Of a stretch of DNA of 64,000 nt, positions 1 through 9,586 are shown one piece after another. Both the position numbers and the translations under genes were made by a program. Numbering within the stretch: position 1 is the stretch's first letter; each line of letters begins with the position of its first letter. The stretch spans positions 5,022,001 to 5,086,000 of the forward strand of contig NZ_CP107958.1 in the NCBI RefSeq assembly GCF_036075115.1. The letters run 5' to 3'. A model generated the notes under the pieces. The model did not search any database, was not told where the DNA came from, and saw only the letters and a list, made by a program, of their open reading frames with translations. The stretch comes from Streptomyces sp. NBC_00377 (GTDB lineage: Bacteria; Actinomycetota; Actinomycetes; Streptomycetales; Streptomycetaceae).

Positions 1-488
1 ACCTGGCGGCCGCCGCCTACGACAACGGCGAGGACCCGCTGATCGTCGCCCTCGACGGCGTGACCGACCCGCGCAACCTGGGCGCCGTCGTCCGCTCCGT
101 CTCCGCCTTCGGCGGGCACGGCGTCGTCGTCCCCGAGCGTCGCGCGGCCGGTATGACGGCCGGCGCCTGGAAGACGTCCGCCGGTGCGGCCGCCCGCACC
201 CCGGTCGCCCGCGCCACCAACCTCACCCGCGCCCTGGAGGCCTACAAGAAGGCCGGCATCGCGGTCGTCGGCCTGGCCGCCGACGGCGAGCACGAGGTCG
301 GCACGCTGAAGGCCCTGGACGGCCCGGTCGTCATCGTCGTCGGCAGCGAGGGCAAGGGGCTCTCCCGTCTGGTCGGCGAGACCTGCGACTTCCGGGTCCG
401 GATCCCGATGCCGGGTGGCGCGGAATCCCTCAACGCGGGTGTCGCGGCCGGGATCGTGCTGTACGAAGCGGCTCGGCGCAGGAGCTGA
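1..488 (+). CDS. rlmB: 23S rRNA (guanosine-2'-O)-methyltransferase RlmB, C-terminal part
   Basis: The reading frame is open from base 3 and enters from outside the window, so only about 161 C-terminal residues are seen. It shows the three SPOUT/TrmH motifs in order: DPRNLGAVVRS (SAM and RNA binding), VVGSEGKGL, and SLNAGVAAGIVLYEA, which ties the trefoil knot. The family 2'-O-methylates G2251 in the 23S rRNA peptidyl-transferase loop. A close TrmH-family paralogue such as a thiostrepton-type or tRNA methylase cannot be fully excluded without the N-terminal L30e-like domain, but the chromosomal context fits rlmB. Confidence 0.9.
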   Translation, partial: LAAAAYDNGEDPLIVALDGVTDPRNLGAVVRSVSAFGGHGVVVPERRAAGMTAGAWKTSAGAAARTPVARATNLTRALEAYKKAGIAVVGLAADGEHEVGTLKALDGPVVIVVGSEGKGLSRLVGETCDFRVRIPMPGGAESLNAGVAAGIVLYEAARRRS

Positions 489-490
489 CA

Positions 491-527
491 CATCGTCGGC
501 CGGCGCGTACGGCGCCGGCCGACGATG
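491..527 (+). terminator. terminator of rlmB
   Basis: A perfect 16-bp inverted repeat with a 5-nt loop lies two bases after the rlmB stop codon. It has no U tract, which is usual for strong GC-rich terminators in Streptomyces. Confidence 0.75.
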
Positions 528-826
528 CTGTGGCGGCCGCAGTCAGGGCGGCCGCGGCCGTGGCGACGCGGGTCGGCGGGGTTCGTGGCCGGACGCCGGA
601 CGCCGGATGGCCGACGCCGGGCAGGCAGGTCCGGGATCGGGAATCGCTCGGTCCGCGGGCCTGGACGTGTGGCTGTGAGGCCGCTGTCGGCAGCTCGCGG
701 AGTGGTCGCGAGGTGGTGGGTGAGTTCACTCGGACGGGTTAATCCCGGCGAGTAGCGCAACCTTGACGGAGTCCGGACAGATCCGGCGGGTCAAAGCAGT
801 GTCCTAAACACACGTCACTCGGTTAG
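528..826. other. intergenic region upstream of the DoxX gene
   Basis: No credible gene is seen; open frames here lack ribosome binding sites and Streptomyces codon bias. A TTGACG hexamer occurs at 763-768 and TAAACA at 785-790, a possible promoter for the downstream gene with a spacing (16 nt) slightly shorter than ideal. No clear Shine-Dalgarno sequence precedes the ATG at 827. Confidence 0.4.
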
Positions 827-2515
827 ATGAGTGTGGACACCAGAACACCCCGCACACCCACGGAGGACCGCTCGTCGGGATTCGACGACGCTCCCGCGCT
901 GAGCATGGTGAAGGTGCCGAGCGATCCGGCGCAGATCATCGTCAGCCACGCGAGCTTCCGCGTGCAGCTGGGCGCGTCGGCGCGGCGTAACCAATCCCCG
1001 CGGATCGCCCGGCACGTGAGCGCCATCGATGACACCGCGCGCATGGCCGCCGTCGGGGCGGTGGGCAGAGCGGGCGCCGCTTCCGGTGGCCGTCGGCGAG
1101 CCGTCGTCTGGAGCGGCAAGTCCGCCCCCGACGACACCGGCGCCCACCGACTGCTCCAGGCCGTGCGGGCAGGCAGCGTCGGCCACGGCGAGCCGCCCGC
1201 CGCCGACGCCGGAGCCACCCAGGTCATCCCCCGCGTCGACATGGGAGGCCGCGGCTACGACGGCGGCCTCGCCGCGCAGACCCTCGAGACCCCGATCGTC
1301 GGAGCCCAGCGGGCCCCCGTCGACGGCGAGCAGCGGATCCTGCCGCACATGCGCGGCGTCGGCAGCGCCTACGACGAACCCGCCTACAACGAACCGGCCT
1401 ACGACGACGGCGGGTTCGAGGACTTCGGGGAAGCCGGTACCGAACCCGAACGGGCTCCGCGCAGCCGGCGCCACGGCAGCGACGACCCCGCCCGGCACGC
1501 CTACTTCCCGGGCCGCCGGATGAACCTCGGCGTGGTCCTGCTCCCGCTGCGCATCTTCCTCGGCTTCATCTCGATCTACGCCGGCATGGGCAAGCTGTGC
1601 GACCCCGTCTACTTCGACGGCGGCAAGCGCGGCTCCATGGTGAAGTGGCTCAACACCCTGCACCCGTGGGAAGTCGCCGAACCGCTGCGCCAGTTCGCCC
1701 TGCACCACCCCGTCGGCTCCGGTCTGGTCATCGCCTTCCTCCAGGTCGTCGTGGGCGTCCTCACGGTCCTCGGCTGCTGGCAGCGGGTCGCCGCGGTGGT
1801 CGGCGCCGGACTCTCCGCCGCGCTCATCGTCACCGTCAGCTGGAAGACCGTCCCGGTCTACGACACCCCCGACATCATCTACCTGGCCGCCTGGTCGCCG
1901 CTGATCATCGCCGGCGCCCCCGTCTACTCGGTCGACGGCCGCCTCGCCGCAGCCGCCTGGCGCCGGCTCGGTCCGCGCTCCGACCTGTGGGAGCTGCGCC
2001 GGTACGTGCTGCGTCGCGGCGCCCTGGTCACCGCGATCGCCGTCGGACTCACGCTGCTGGTCGGCTCGCTGCTCGGCGGCGCCGTCCGCGACGCCGACCG
2101 GGTGATCGTCCCCGGTCCGGGCGAGCCTCCGCGCAACGAGCTGCCCGGTTCGCCGCTGCCGCAGAAGTCCGGCTCGCACAAGGCGTCCAAGGAGCCGTCC
2201 GCGTCCACCTCGCCCACGCAGGGCGCCACCTCGGCCGCTCCGACGGCGGGCACGGACAGCGAGCCCTCCGAGGCCGAGGACTCGGGCACCACCGGCGGTG
2301 GTGACGCCGGCGCGCCCAGCCAGACCCAGGGCACCGGGGGCGAGGCGCCGCCCGAGCGGTCCACGCCGCAGGAGCACGCCCCCGCCACCAGCTCGGGCCC
2401 CAGCTCCGGCGGCGCGGCCACCTCCGGCGGCTCCGCGAGCGGCGGCGGCAGCGGCTCGGACGGCGGCTCGTCGTCCTCGGGCCAGCCGGGCCTGGTGGGC
2501 GGGCTGCTCGGGTAA
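827..2515 (+). CDS. DoxX family membrane protein with long disordered tails
   Basis: 562 residues in three parts. Residues 1-230 are a polar, Gly/Asp/Arg-rich cytoplasmic segment with short repeats (DEPAYNEPAYDD). Residues about 232-395 form a DoxX-like four-helix membrane domain beginning MNLGVVLLPLRIFLG and containing FISIYAGMGKLCDP. A further helix lies near residue 405-425. The tail (about 430-562) is rich in Ser, Gly, Pro and Thr and is probably extracytoplasmic. DoxX proteins are linked to quinone/thiol redox reactions and oxidative stress in mycobacteria; the role in this long actinobacterial form is not known. The ATG lacks a clear ribosome binding site; an internal GTG is possible. 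Confidence 0.8.
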   Translation: MSVDTRTPRTPTEDRSSGFDDAPALSMVKVPSDPAQIIVSHASFRVQLGASARRNQSPRIARHVSAIDDTARMAAVGAVGRAGAASGGRRRAVVWSGKSAPDDTGAHRLLQAVRAGSVGHGEPPAADAGATQVIPRVDMGGRGYDGGLAAQTLETPIVGAQRAPVDGEQRILPHMRGVGSAYDEPAYNEPAYDDGGFEDFGEAGTEPERAPRSRRHGSDDPARHAYFPGRRMNLGVVLLPLRIFLGFISIYAGMGKLCDPVYFDGGKRGSMVKWLNTLHPWEVAEPLRQFALHHPVGSGLVIAFLQVVVGVLTVLGCWQRVAAVVGAGLSAALIVTVSWKTVPVYDTPDIIYLAAWSPLIIAGAPVYSVDGRLAAAAWRRLGPRSDLWELRRYVLRRGALVTAIAVGLTLLVGSLLGGAVRDADRVIVPGPGEPPRNELPGSPLPQKSGSHKASKEPSASTSPTQGATSAAPTAGTDSEPSEAEDSGTTGGGDAGAPSQTQGTGGEAPPERSTPQEHAPATSSGPSSGGAATSGGSASGGGSGSDGGSSSSGQPGLVGGLLG

Positions 2516-2528
2516 CGCGGCGGGAAAC

Positions 2529-2580
2529 GAACGGCCGAGGGTGCCGTGCGCTGAGAAGCGCACGGCACCCTCGGCCGTTC
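2529..2580. terminator. bidirectional terminator, 24-bp perfect stem
   Basis: A perfect 24-bp inverted repeat with a GAGA loop separates the DoxX gene from the convergent nucleotidyltransferase gene, so it can end transcription from both sides. It is among the longest perfect stems in the window. Confidence 0.8.
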
Positions 2581-2582
2581 AG

Positions 2583-2620
2583 GCGCGCGGGGGACTGCGC
2601 GACCAGCCCCCGCCGGCCCG
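2583..2620 (+). repeat. copy of a common Streptomyces dispersed intergenic repeat
   Basis: The segment contains GGGGGACTGCGCGACCAGCC, the core of a short repeat found after many genes in Streptomyces genomes (identified from memory). Related copies occur in this window inside nagA (21579-21634) and downstream of the threonine-synthase-like gene (30553-30606). Confidence 0.6.
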
Positions 2621-2652
2621 TGGACGACGACAGGACGCCCCCGGCCCGGCCG

Positions 2653-3384
2653 TCAGCGGCTGAGCGCCGCCAGTTCCTTCGCCGCCTCGGTGAGATCCTT
2701 CGCGGTGTCGATGGCCCGCCAGTACGCTCCCTGCGGGATCGGGAACCCGGCCAGCCGCCGCTCACGGGCGAGGTGCGGGAACGTCGTCCGCTCGTGGTCC
2801 CCACGCTCGGGGAGCAGCCCGGCGAAGGCGGGGGAGAAGACGTAGACGCCCGCGTTGATCTCGTACGTCGTGGGCGGCGCCTCGATGAAGTCGGTGATGT
2901 GGCCGAAGCCGTCCGTCTGTACCGCGCCCCACGGAATGCGGGGACGCGCCAGCGCGAGGGTCGCCACGGCGTCACGCTCGGTGTGGAAGTCGGCCATCTC
3001 GCGCAGCGAGAAACGGGTCCAGATGTCGCCGTTGGTGGCGTACCAGGACCGGTCGGGGTGGGGCAGGTGGGCGGCCGCGTACTTCAGGCCGCCGCCACGG
3101 CCCAGAGGCTCCGTCTCCACGACGGTGGTCACCTTGACGGGCAGATCGGCGCTCTTGAGCCAGTCCTGGAGGACCTCGGCGAGATGACCGCAGGAGACGA
3201 CGACGTCGGTGACGCCCTCCTCGGCGAGCCAGCCGAGCTGGTGGCCGATGATCGGCGTCCCCGTGCCGGGGATCTCGACCATCGGCTTGGGCCGGTCGTC
3301 GGTGTACGGACGCAGCCGGGACCCCTGGCCACCGGCCAGGATGACGGCTTGCGTGGGGCGGGACGCGGCGTGCGGATCGGTCAT
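2653..3384 (-). CDS. sugar nucleotidyltransferase (GlmU/RfbA-like)
   Basis: 243 residues. The N-terminus has the nucleotidyltransferase signature AVILAGGQGSRLRPYTDDRP with KPMVEI directly after it, which binds the NTP. Further family features are the VVSCGHLAEVLQDW strand-helix and a NGDIW metal-binding aspartate region. The product would transfer a nucleotidyl group to a sugar 1-phosphate, for a surface polysaccharide or glycan; the actual substrate cannot be read from the sequence. There is no left-handed beta-helix, so it is not GlmU. The ATG at 3384 was chosen because the family motif starts about 12 residues after it, although the frame stays open farther upstream. Confidence 0.85.
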   Translation of the reverse strand: MTDPHAASRPTQAVILAGGQGSRLRPYTDDRPKPMVEIPGTGTPIIGHQLGWLAEEGVTDVVVSCGHLAEVLQDWLKSADLPVKVTTVVETEPLGRGGGLKYAAAHLPHPDRSWYATNGDIWTRFSLREMADFHTERDAVATLALARPRIPWGAVQTDGFGHITDFIEAPPTTYEINAGVYVFSPAFAGLLPERGDHERTTFPHLARERRLAGFPIPQGAYWRAIDTAKDLTEAAKELAALSR

Positions 3385-3455
3385 GCCCGCACTGTACGTG
3401 CCGCTTGTTCCGGGGCGTGCGGGTGCCCCGACGGGAGGTCTTCCCCCAGGCGCGG

Positions 3456-3483
3456 TTCCCGCCGGGCGCTCGCCCGGCGGGAA
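3456..3483. terminator. hairpin terminator
   Basis: A 13-bp perfect inverted repeat with a 2-nt loop lies between two minus-strand genes, just past the stop codon of the small anchored protein gene, and probably ends that transcript. Confidence 0.6.
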
Positions 3484-3544
3484 CACCCCTGACGGCAGTG
3501 GGACCCCACGCCCCGGTCCGGTACGGGCCTCGGGCCCCGGTGGC

Positions 3545-4015
3545 TCAGCCGCGGGCCGCCAGGACGCCCGAGGCGAAGGCCGTGTCGCACACCGGGCGGG
3601 CGTACGACTGGGCGCGCGAGGGGCCGTAGACGCGGACGGCGGCGCGGCCCAGGGCGCGGGCGATGGAGGAGCAGTGCTTCGCCAGCGATGGCTTGCCGTT
3701 CACGGCAGCCTGGAGGTGGGTCAGGGCGGTGCCAGGGTCTTTCTCCTGGAGCTCGGTCAGCAACTGGTCGCGCAGCACGTCCTGCGGGGCCTTGGCGGCC
3801 TTGCGCGAGGACTGGTGCACGGTGGAGACGTCGGAGGCGGTGAGCACCGAATCCGAGGGGCTCCCCGACCAGTTGACCCGGGTGACCGCGAGGGTCCCTG
3901 AGAGCACCATGACGACGGGCAGGACGAGGGCGAGCGAGCGGCCGATACGGCGGGCTGGGCCGCCCTGGCCGCGGCGCGTGCGCTGGGTGGTGGAGTGGTT
4001 CACGGAGTGCTTCAC
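3545..4015 (-). CDS. small membrane-anchored or secreted protein of unknown function
   Basis: 156 residues from a GTG start. A basic N-terminus is followed by one hydrophobic segment at about residues 26-46 (SLALVLPVVMVLSGTLAV), fitting a signal anchor or uncleaved signal. The exported part contains two cysteines (KHCSS and RPVCDTA) that could form a disulfide. No catalytic motif is recognised. It sits between msiK and the nucleotidyltransferase gene in the same direction, but hairpins flank it, so it is probably transcribed alone. Confidence 0.7.
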   Translation of the reverse strand: MKHSVNHSTTQRTRRGQGGPARRIGRSLALVLPVVMVLSGTLAVTRVNWSGSPSDSVLTASDVSTVHQSSRKAAKAPQDVLRDQLLTELQEKDPGTALTHLQAAVNGKPSLAKHCSSIARALGRAAVRVYGPSRAQSYARPVCDTAFASGVLAARG

Positions 4016-4174
4016 GCGTGAGAGGGTAGCGTGCAGTGATGATGCGGCGACATTGAGTCACCCGGACGGGGGATGAAGACGTGCTCCCTTTTGGGTAGGG
4101 GGTTGACGAGCGCCCGGCGAAAGGTCCGCCGTGTCGTGATCCGGTGGTCGCCGTCCGGCCGTTCCGCGGGCATG

Positions 4175-4210
4175 GAAGAGGGCCCCGCAGCCTGCTGCGG
4201 GGCCCTCTTC
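4175..4210. terminator. terminator of msiK
   Basis: A perfect 16-bp stem with a CCTG loop lies 17 bp past the msiK stop codon on the minus strand. Confidence 0.75.
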
Positions 4211-4227
4211 GTCGGTCCTGATCCCGG

Positions 4228-5316
<1,089 letters not shown>

Positions 5317-5375
5317 GGTTCTGAGGCCCCCTTCTACCGGCAGGAACGTGCCGGACGATCCGTTGTAGGAAGGTG

Positions 5376-5391
5376 GTTGGTGTAGTCCACA
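5376..5391. promoter_or_regulatory. weak dre-like (DasR) site upstream of msiK
   Basis: GTTGGTGTAGTCCACA, 60-75 bp upstream of the msiK start, matches 10 of 16 positions of the DasR operator consensus ACTGGTCTAGACCAGT and keeps the TGG..TAG.CCA core. DasR is the GntR repressor responsive to glucosamine-6-phosphate. The match is weaker than those at 22617 and 45582. Confidence 0.35.
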
Positions 5392-5589
5392 TGAGCGAAC
5401 TGGGTCAGGACGGTACCTGGCGTTTCCCGGCCTGTCAGTACCTGGGGGCATGTGAACTTCACGGAAATCCCCGAAGGGGGGCGGCGTCGCTCCCGGTGGG
5501 AGCCGCGCGGACGGGAGAAGTCCGTGGCCCGGGGAAACCGCGGCTGTGTACAGTGGAGCCGCCTCGCGCGCGGCATCGCCGCGCGCGGT

Positions 5590-5666
5590 GCCTCCTTAGC
5601 TCAGCTGGCCAGAGCAGCGCACTTGTAATGCGCAGGTCGTCGGTTCGAATCCGACAGGGGGCTCCA
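5590..5666 (+). tRNA. tRNA-Thr (anticodon UGU)
   Basis: A 77-nt cloverleaf can be drawn: 7-bp acceptor stem GCCTCCT/AGGGGGC with one T-G pair, D-arm TTAGCTCAGCTGG, anticodon stem GCGCA/TGCGC around loop CTTGTAA (anticodon TGT), T-arm GTCGG TTCGAAT CCGAC, and an encoded CCA end. No integrase or duplicated attachment segment follows it. Confidence 0.95.
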
Positions 5667-5743
5667 TGGGAAGCCCGGGTCGGCGCTCTGTCCGACCTGG
5701 GCTTTCACATGCTTTGACCTGTTCTGTCGCCGGTGCGGCCGCA

Positions 5744-6442
5744 ATGCCGGTCGCTTCGCGGACGATACTGGGCCGCGTGAAGCGGTTCAGGGGAGTTTCC
5801 GGGGCGCCGCGGGCGGTCTGGGCGTATGTCCGCGGCGCGCCCGGCACGTACGTGTGGCTGACGGTCCTGTTCTTCACCTCGGTCGCCCTGCACCACATGT
5901 CACCGGAGTTCGAGCAGGAGTTCCTGAGGCAGCGGTCCACCAACATCCATGAGCTGTCCCGGCATCCGGTGCGGGTGCTGGTGGCGAGCGCGATGTGGAT
6001 CGACGGCGGGTACTGGCTGCCGTACGCGGTGCTGTACTCCGTCTTCCATGCCCAGGCGGAGCGCTGGCTGGGGACCGCGCGATGGCTGGCGGTGTGCGCG
6101 GCCGCGCACGTGCTGGCGACGCTGCTCAGCGAAGGGGCGCTGGCGAAGGCGATCCGGGACGGGCTCGCGCCGCAGTCGGCGGTCAACACCCTGGACGTCG
6201 GCGTGAGTTACGCGTTGTCGGGGGTGGTGGCGGTACTGGTCTACCGGATCCCCTCGCCCTGGCGGTACGGGTATCTCGCGGCCGTTCTCGTCTTCTACGC
6301 CGTCCCGCTGACCGCCGGGCCGACCTTCACCGACTTCGGTCACTTCGTCTCCGTCCTCGTCGGGCTGGGGTGCTATCCGCTGGTCAGAGGGCGCGCAGGA
6401 GTGCGGAATCCGAAGGAGACAGCGCCCGCGCCGCCGGGTTAA
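5744..6442 (+). CDS. rhomboid-like integral membrane protein
   Basis: 232 residues with about six hydrophobic segments. A Ser in SYALSGVVAV and a His in FGHFVSVLVG lie in successive transmembrane segments, as do the catalytic Ser and His of rhomboid proteases, though the usual GxSG is degenerate. It is therefore a rhomboid-like protein whose protease activity is uncertain. The ATG at 5744 was chosen because upstream in-frame codons would overlap the tRNA; a GTG at 5777 is an alternative. The stop codon lies 10 bp before the next gene, so the two may be cotranscribed. Confidence 0.75.
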   Translation: MPVASRTILGRVKRFRGVSGAPRAVWAYVRGAPGTYVWLTVLFFTSVALHHMSPEFEQEFLRQRSTNIHELSRHPVRVLVASAMWIDGGYWLPYAVLYSVFHAQAERWLGTARWLAVCAAAHVLATLLSEGALAKAIRDGLAPQSAVNTLDVGVSYALSGVVAVLVYRIPSPWRYGYLAAVLVFYAVPLTAGPTFTDFGHFVSVLVGLGCYPLVRGRAGVRNPKETAPAPPG

Positions 6443-6451
6443 CGTCCGGCC

Positions 6452-7882
6452 ATGAGCAGCTCGGCGAGCGGTGGCGTGAACAGCGGCGGCCATGGCGTCG
6501 TCAACGGCGGTGTCTCCTTCTGGTACGCGCACGACGGTCTTCCGGCGGTGCGGGAGCCGCTCGCCGGTGACACCTCCGCCGACGTCGTGATCGTCGGCGG
6601 TGGGTACACCGGGCTCTGGACGGCGTACTACCTGAAGAAGACGGCGCCCTCCCTGCGGATCACCGTGCTGGAGCAGAGGTTCTGCGGTTACGGCGCGTCG
6701 GGGCGCAACGGCGGCTGGCTGTACAACGGCGTCGCGGGCCGTGACAGGTACGCCGAGCTGCACGGTCACGAGGCCGCCGTACGGCTCCAGCGGGCCATGA
6801 ACGACACCGTCGACGAGGTCGTCCGGGTGGTGGCGCGGGAGGGGTTCGACGCCGGGGTCCACCGGGGCGGGGTGCTGGAGGTGGCCCGGACCCCGGCGCA
6901 GCTGGCGCGGCTGAGGACGTTCCACGCGCACGAGTTGTCGTACGGGGAACGGGACCGCGAGCTGTACGGAGCCCGGGAGACGGCCGAGCGGGTACGCGTG
7001 GCGGGCGCCGTGGGGTCGAGCTGGACCCCGCACGGTGCGCGCGTGCACCCGGTGAGACTGGTGAAGGGGCTCGCGGCGGCCGTGGAGGCGCTGGGGGTGG
7101 AGGTCCGTGAGTCGACGCCGGTGACGGAGATCCTGCCGGGGCGGGCGGTGACGCCGTACGGGACCGTGCGGGCGCCGTACGTGCTGCGCTGCACGGAGGG
7201 GTTCACGGCCGCTTTGAAGGGGGAGCGGCGGACCTGGCTGCCCATGAACTCCTCGATGATCGCCACCGAGCCGCTCACCGAGGAGCAGTGGGCGGCGGTC
7301 GGCTGGGCCGGTCGGGAGGCGCTGGGCGACATGGCGCACGCCTACATGTACGCGCAGCGCACGGTCGACGGCCGGATCGCGCTCGGCGGGCGCGGAGTGC
7401 CCTACCGCTTCGGTTCGCGGACCGACAACGACGGGCGGACGCAGGCCGAGACCGCGCGGGCGCTGCGGGAGGTCCTGGTCGCGTTCTTCCCGGCGCTGGC
7501 CGGGGTACGGGTCGAGCACGCCTGGTCCGGGGTGCTGGGCGTGCCGCGCGACTGGTGCGCGACGGTGACGCTGGACCGGGCCACGGGCGTCGGCTGGGCG
7601 GGCGGCTATGTCGGTTCGGGTGTCGCCACCGCGAACCTGGCGGGCCGGACGTTGCGGGATCTGGTGCTTCTCGATTCCGGGGAGGCGGGGACCACCGAAC
7701 TGACCGGCCTTCCCTGGGTCGGTCACCGGGTGCGCCGGTGGGAGCCCGAGCCGCTGCGCTGGCTGGGGGTGCAGGGCATGTACGCGACGTACCGGGCGGC
7801 GGACCGGCGGGAGACGCGGACCCACGCGGCGGGGTCGTCGCGGCTGGCGCGGATCGCGGACCGGGTGGCGGGACGCCACTGA
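6452..7882 (+). CDS. FAD-dependent oxidoreductase (DAO/GlpO family)
   Basis: 476 residues. The dinucleotide-binding fold VVIVGGGYTGLWTAYYL lies near residue 45, followed by GYGASGRNGGWL, a flavin-contact motif typical of amine oxidases of the D-amino-acid oxidase superfamily such as PuuB. The C-terminal half has GWAGGYVGSGVATANLAG, the second FAD-binding region. It probably oxidises an amine or amino acid in the cytoplasm; the substrate is unknown. It follows the rhomboid-like gene by 9 bp and converges with the exporter gene. Confidence 0.85.
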   Translation: MSSSASGGVNSGGHGVVNGGVSFWYAHDGLPAVREPLAGDTSADVVIVGGGYTGLWTAYYLKKTAPSLRITVLEQRFCGYGASGRNGGWLYNGVAGRDRYAELHGHEAAVRLQRAMNDTVDEVVRVVAREGFDAGVHRGGVLEVARTPAQLARLRTFHAHELSYGERDRELYGARETAERVRVAGAVGSSWTPHGARVHPVRLVKGLAAAVEALGVEVRESTPVTEILPGRAVTPYGTVRAPYVLRCTEGFTAALKGERRTWLPMNSSMIATEPLTEEQWAAVGWAGREALGDMAHAYMYAQRTVDGRIALGGRGVPYRFGSRTDNDGRTQAETARALREVLVAFFPALAGVRVEHAWSGVLGVPRDWCATVTLDRATGVGWAGGYVGSGVATANLAGRTLRDLVLLDSGEAGTTELTGLPWVGHRVRRWEPEPLRWLGVQGMYATYRAADRRETRTHAAGSSRLARIADRVAGRH

Positions 7883-7924
7883 CGCACCGCCGGGGACGGC
7901 CGCCTTCGGCAGTGCACCCGCCGG

Positions 7925-9424
7925 TCAGCCCACCGACTCCGGTACGGTCGCCGCGGCCGGCGCGCGCCTCGGGGGGCCGGTGGTGACCATCAGGCCCGCC
8001 ACCAGGCCGGCCAGCAGCATGATTCCGGCGGCCCACCAGATGGCGACCGTGTAGCCGTGCACGGTGCCTTCCGCGGCGACCTGTGCCCTGCGGGCGGGGC
8101 CCGTCACGTGGGCCGCGAGGTAAGCGGCGCTGCTGGTGGTGGCGATCGTGTTGAGCAGCGCGGTGCCGATGGAGCCGCCCACCTGCTGCGAGGTGTTGAC
8201 GGTGGCGGAGGTGACGCCCGCGTCCTTCGGGGCGACTCCGGCGGTGGCGGTTGAGAAGACCGGCATGAAGGTCAGGCCCATGCCGAGCCCCATCAGCAGC
8301 AGCGCGGGCAGGATGTCGCCGGCGTAGGAGGAGTGCACGGTCATCCGGGTGAGGATCACCATGCCGCCCGAGGCGAGGAGCATGCCGGGGACCATCAGCA
8401 TGCGCGGCGGCACACGGTTCATCAGCCGGGCGGAGATCTGGGTGGAGCCGATGATGATCGCGAGGGTGAGGGGGAGGAAGGCGAGGCCCGTCCGCACGGG
8501 GGAGTAGCCGAGGATGACCTGGAGGTAGTAGGTCATGAACAGGAACAGCCCGAACATGCCGATGACGGCGAGGCCCATGGTCAGGAAGCAGCCCGCGCGG
8601 TTGCGGTCCTTGATGATGTGCAGGGGCAGCAACGGCACCCGCGCCTTGGTCTGCCACCACACGAAGACCGCGAGCAGGACGAGCCCGCCCCCGAGGAGGG
8701 CCAGCACCAGGGGGTCGGTCCAGCCGCGCGGTTCGGCCTCGCTGAAGCCGTAGACGATCGCCACCAGACCGCCGCAGCCCAGCAGCGCGCCGGGAACGTC
8801 GAGGCGGACGTCCGCGTGACCGGGGCGGTCGTGGAGCAGCGCGAGGGCGCCCGGCACGGCGATGACGGCGATGGGCACGTTGACGTAGAGGCACCAGCGC
8901 CAGTCGAGGTACTCGGTGAGCAGACCGCCGACGATGAAGCCGATCGCGGCGCCGCTGCCGGCGAGGGCGCCGTAGATGCCGAAGGCCTTGCCGCGTTCCC
9001 TGGGGTCGGTGAACGTCGTCGTCAGCAGGCTGAGCGCGGAAGGGGCGAGCACGGCCGCGAAGGCGCCCTGGAGGGCGCGGGCGCCGAACAGCATGGCCGA
9101 GTTGGTGGCCGCCCCGCCGAGCGCGGAGGCGGCGGCGAATCCGATCAGCCCGATGACGAAGGTGCGCTTGCGGCCCGCCAGGTCGGCGATGCGGCCGCCG
9201 AGCAGGAGCAGACCGCCGAAGGCGAGGGTGTAGGCGGTGATCACCCATTGCCGGTTGCCGTCGGAGATGCCGAGGTCCTCCTGGGCCGAAGGCAGCGCGA
9301 TGTTCACGATCGTGGCGTCCAGCACGACCATGAGCTGGGCGAGAGCGATGATCACCAGGCCCCACCAGCGGCGGGGATCGGGCGCGGTGTCGGCGGAGGA
9401 TTCACCTGTCCGGGTGACACTCAT
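7925..9424 (-). CDS. MFS drug exporter, DHA2 (EmrB/QacA) family
   Basis: 499 residues with about 14 predicted transmembrane segments. It opens RRWWGLVIIALAQLMVVLDATIVNIALPS, the DHA2 signature with motif D1 in helix 1, and has motif A GGRIADLAGRKRTF in the loop between helices 2 and 3. Proton-driven export of drugs or metabolites is expected. The ATG at 9424 was chosen because the family begins here. It diverges from the pentapeptide-repeat gene over about 160 bp, with no regulator gene nearby. Confidence 0.9.
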   Translation of the reverse strand: MSVTRTGESSADTAPDPRRWWGLVIIALAQLMVVLDATIVNIALPSAQEDLGISDGNRQWVITAYTLAFGGLLLLGGRIADLAGRKRTFVIGLIGFAAASALGGAATNSAMLFGARALQGAFAAVLAPSALSLLTTTFTDPRERGKAFGIYGALAGSGAAIGFIVGGLLTEYLDWRWCLYVNVPIAVIAVPGALALLHDRPGHADVRLDVPGALLGCGGLVAIVYGFSEAEPRGWTDPLVLALLGGGLVLLAVFVWWQTKARVPLLPLHIIKDRNRAGCFLTMGLAVIGMFGLFLFMTYYLQVILGYSPVRTGLAFLPLTLAIIIGSTQISARLMNRVPPRMLMVPGMLLASGGMVILTRMTVHSSYAGDILPALLLMGLGMGLTFMPVFSTATAGVAPKDAGVTSATVNTSQQVGGSIGTALLNTIATTSSAAYLAAHVTGPARRAQVAAEGTVHGYTVAIWWAAGIMLLAGLVAGLMVTTGPPRRAPAAATVPESVG

Positions 9425-9586
9425 TCCGACAGAACACCACGAATCGCCCCTTGTCGCATCCCTGAACGGCTCGCGCGCCGCTCTCGAGCGGCTTGCGGGC
9501 GGTGCCCGGGGCGGTGCCTGGGGCGGCCCGCGGGGGAGCGGGGCTGCGGGCACGGGATTGTCAGTGGCGGGGTGCAGCATGGGGGC

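Noticed and set aside
5590..5720. Integration site of a mobile element at the tRNA-Thr gene
   Set aside because: No integrase, no second copy of the tRNA 3' end and ordinary chromosomal genes follow.
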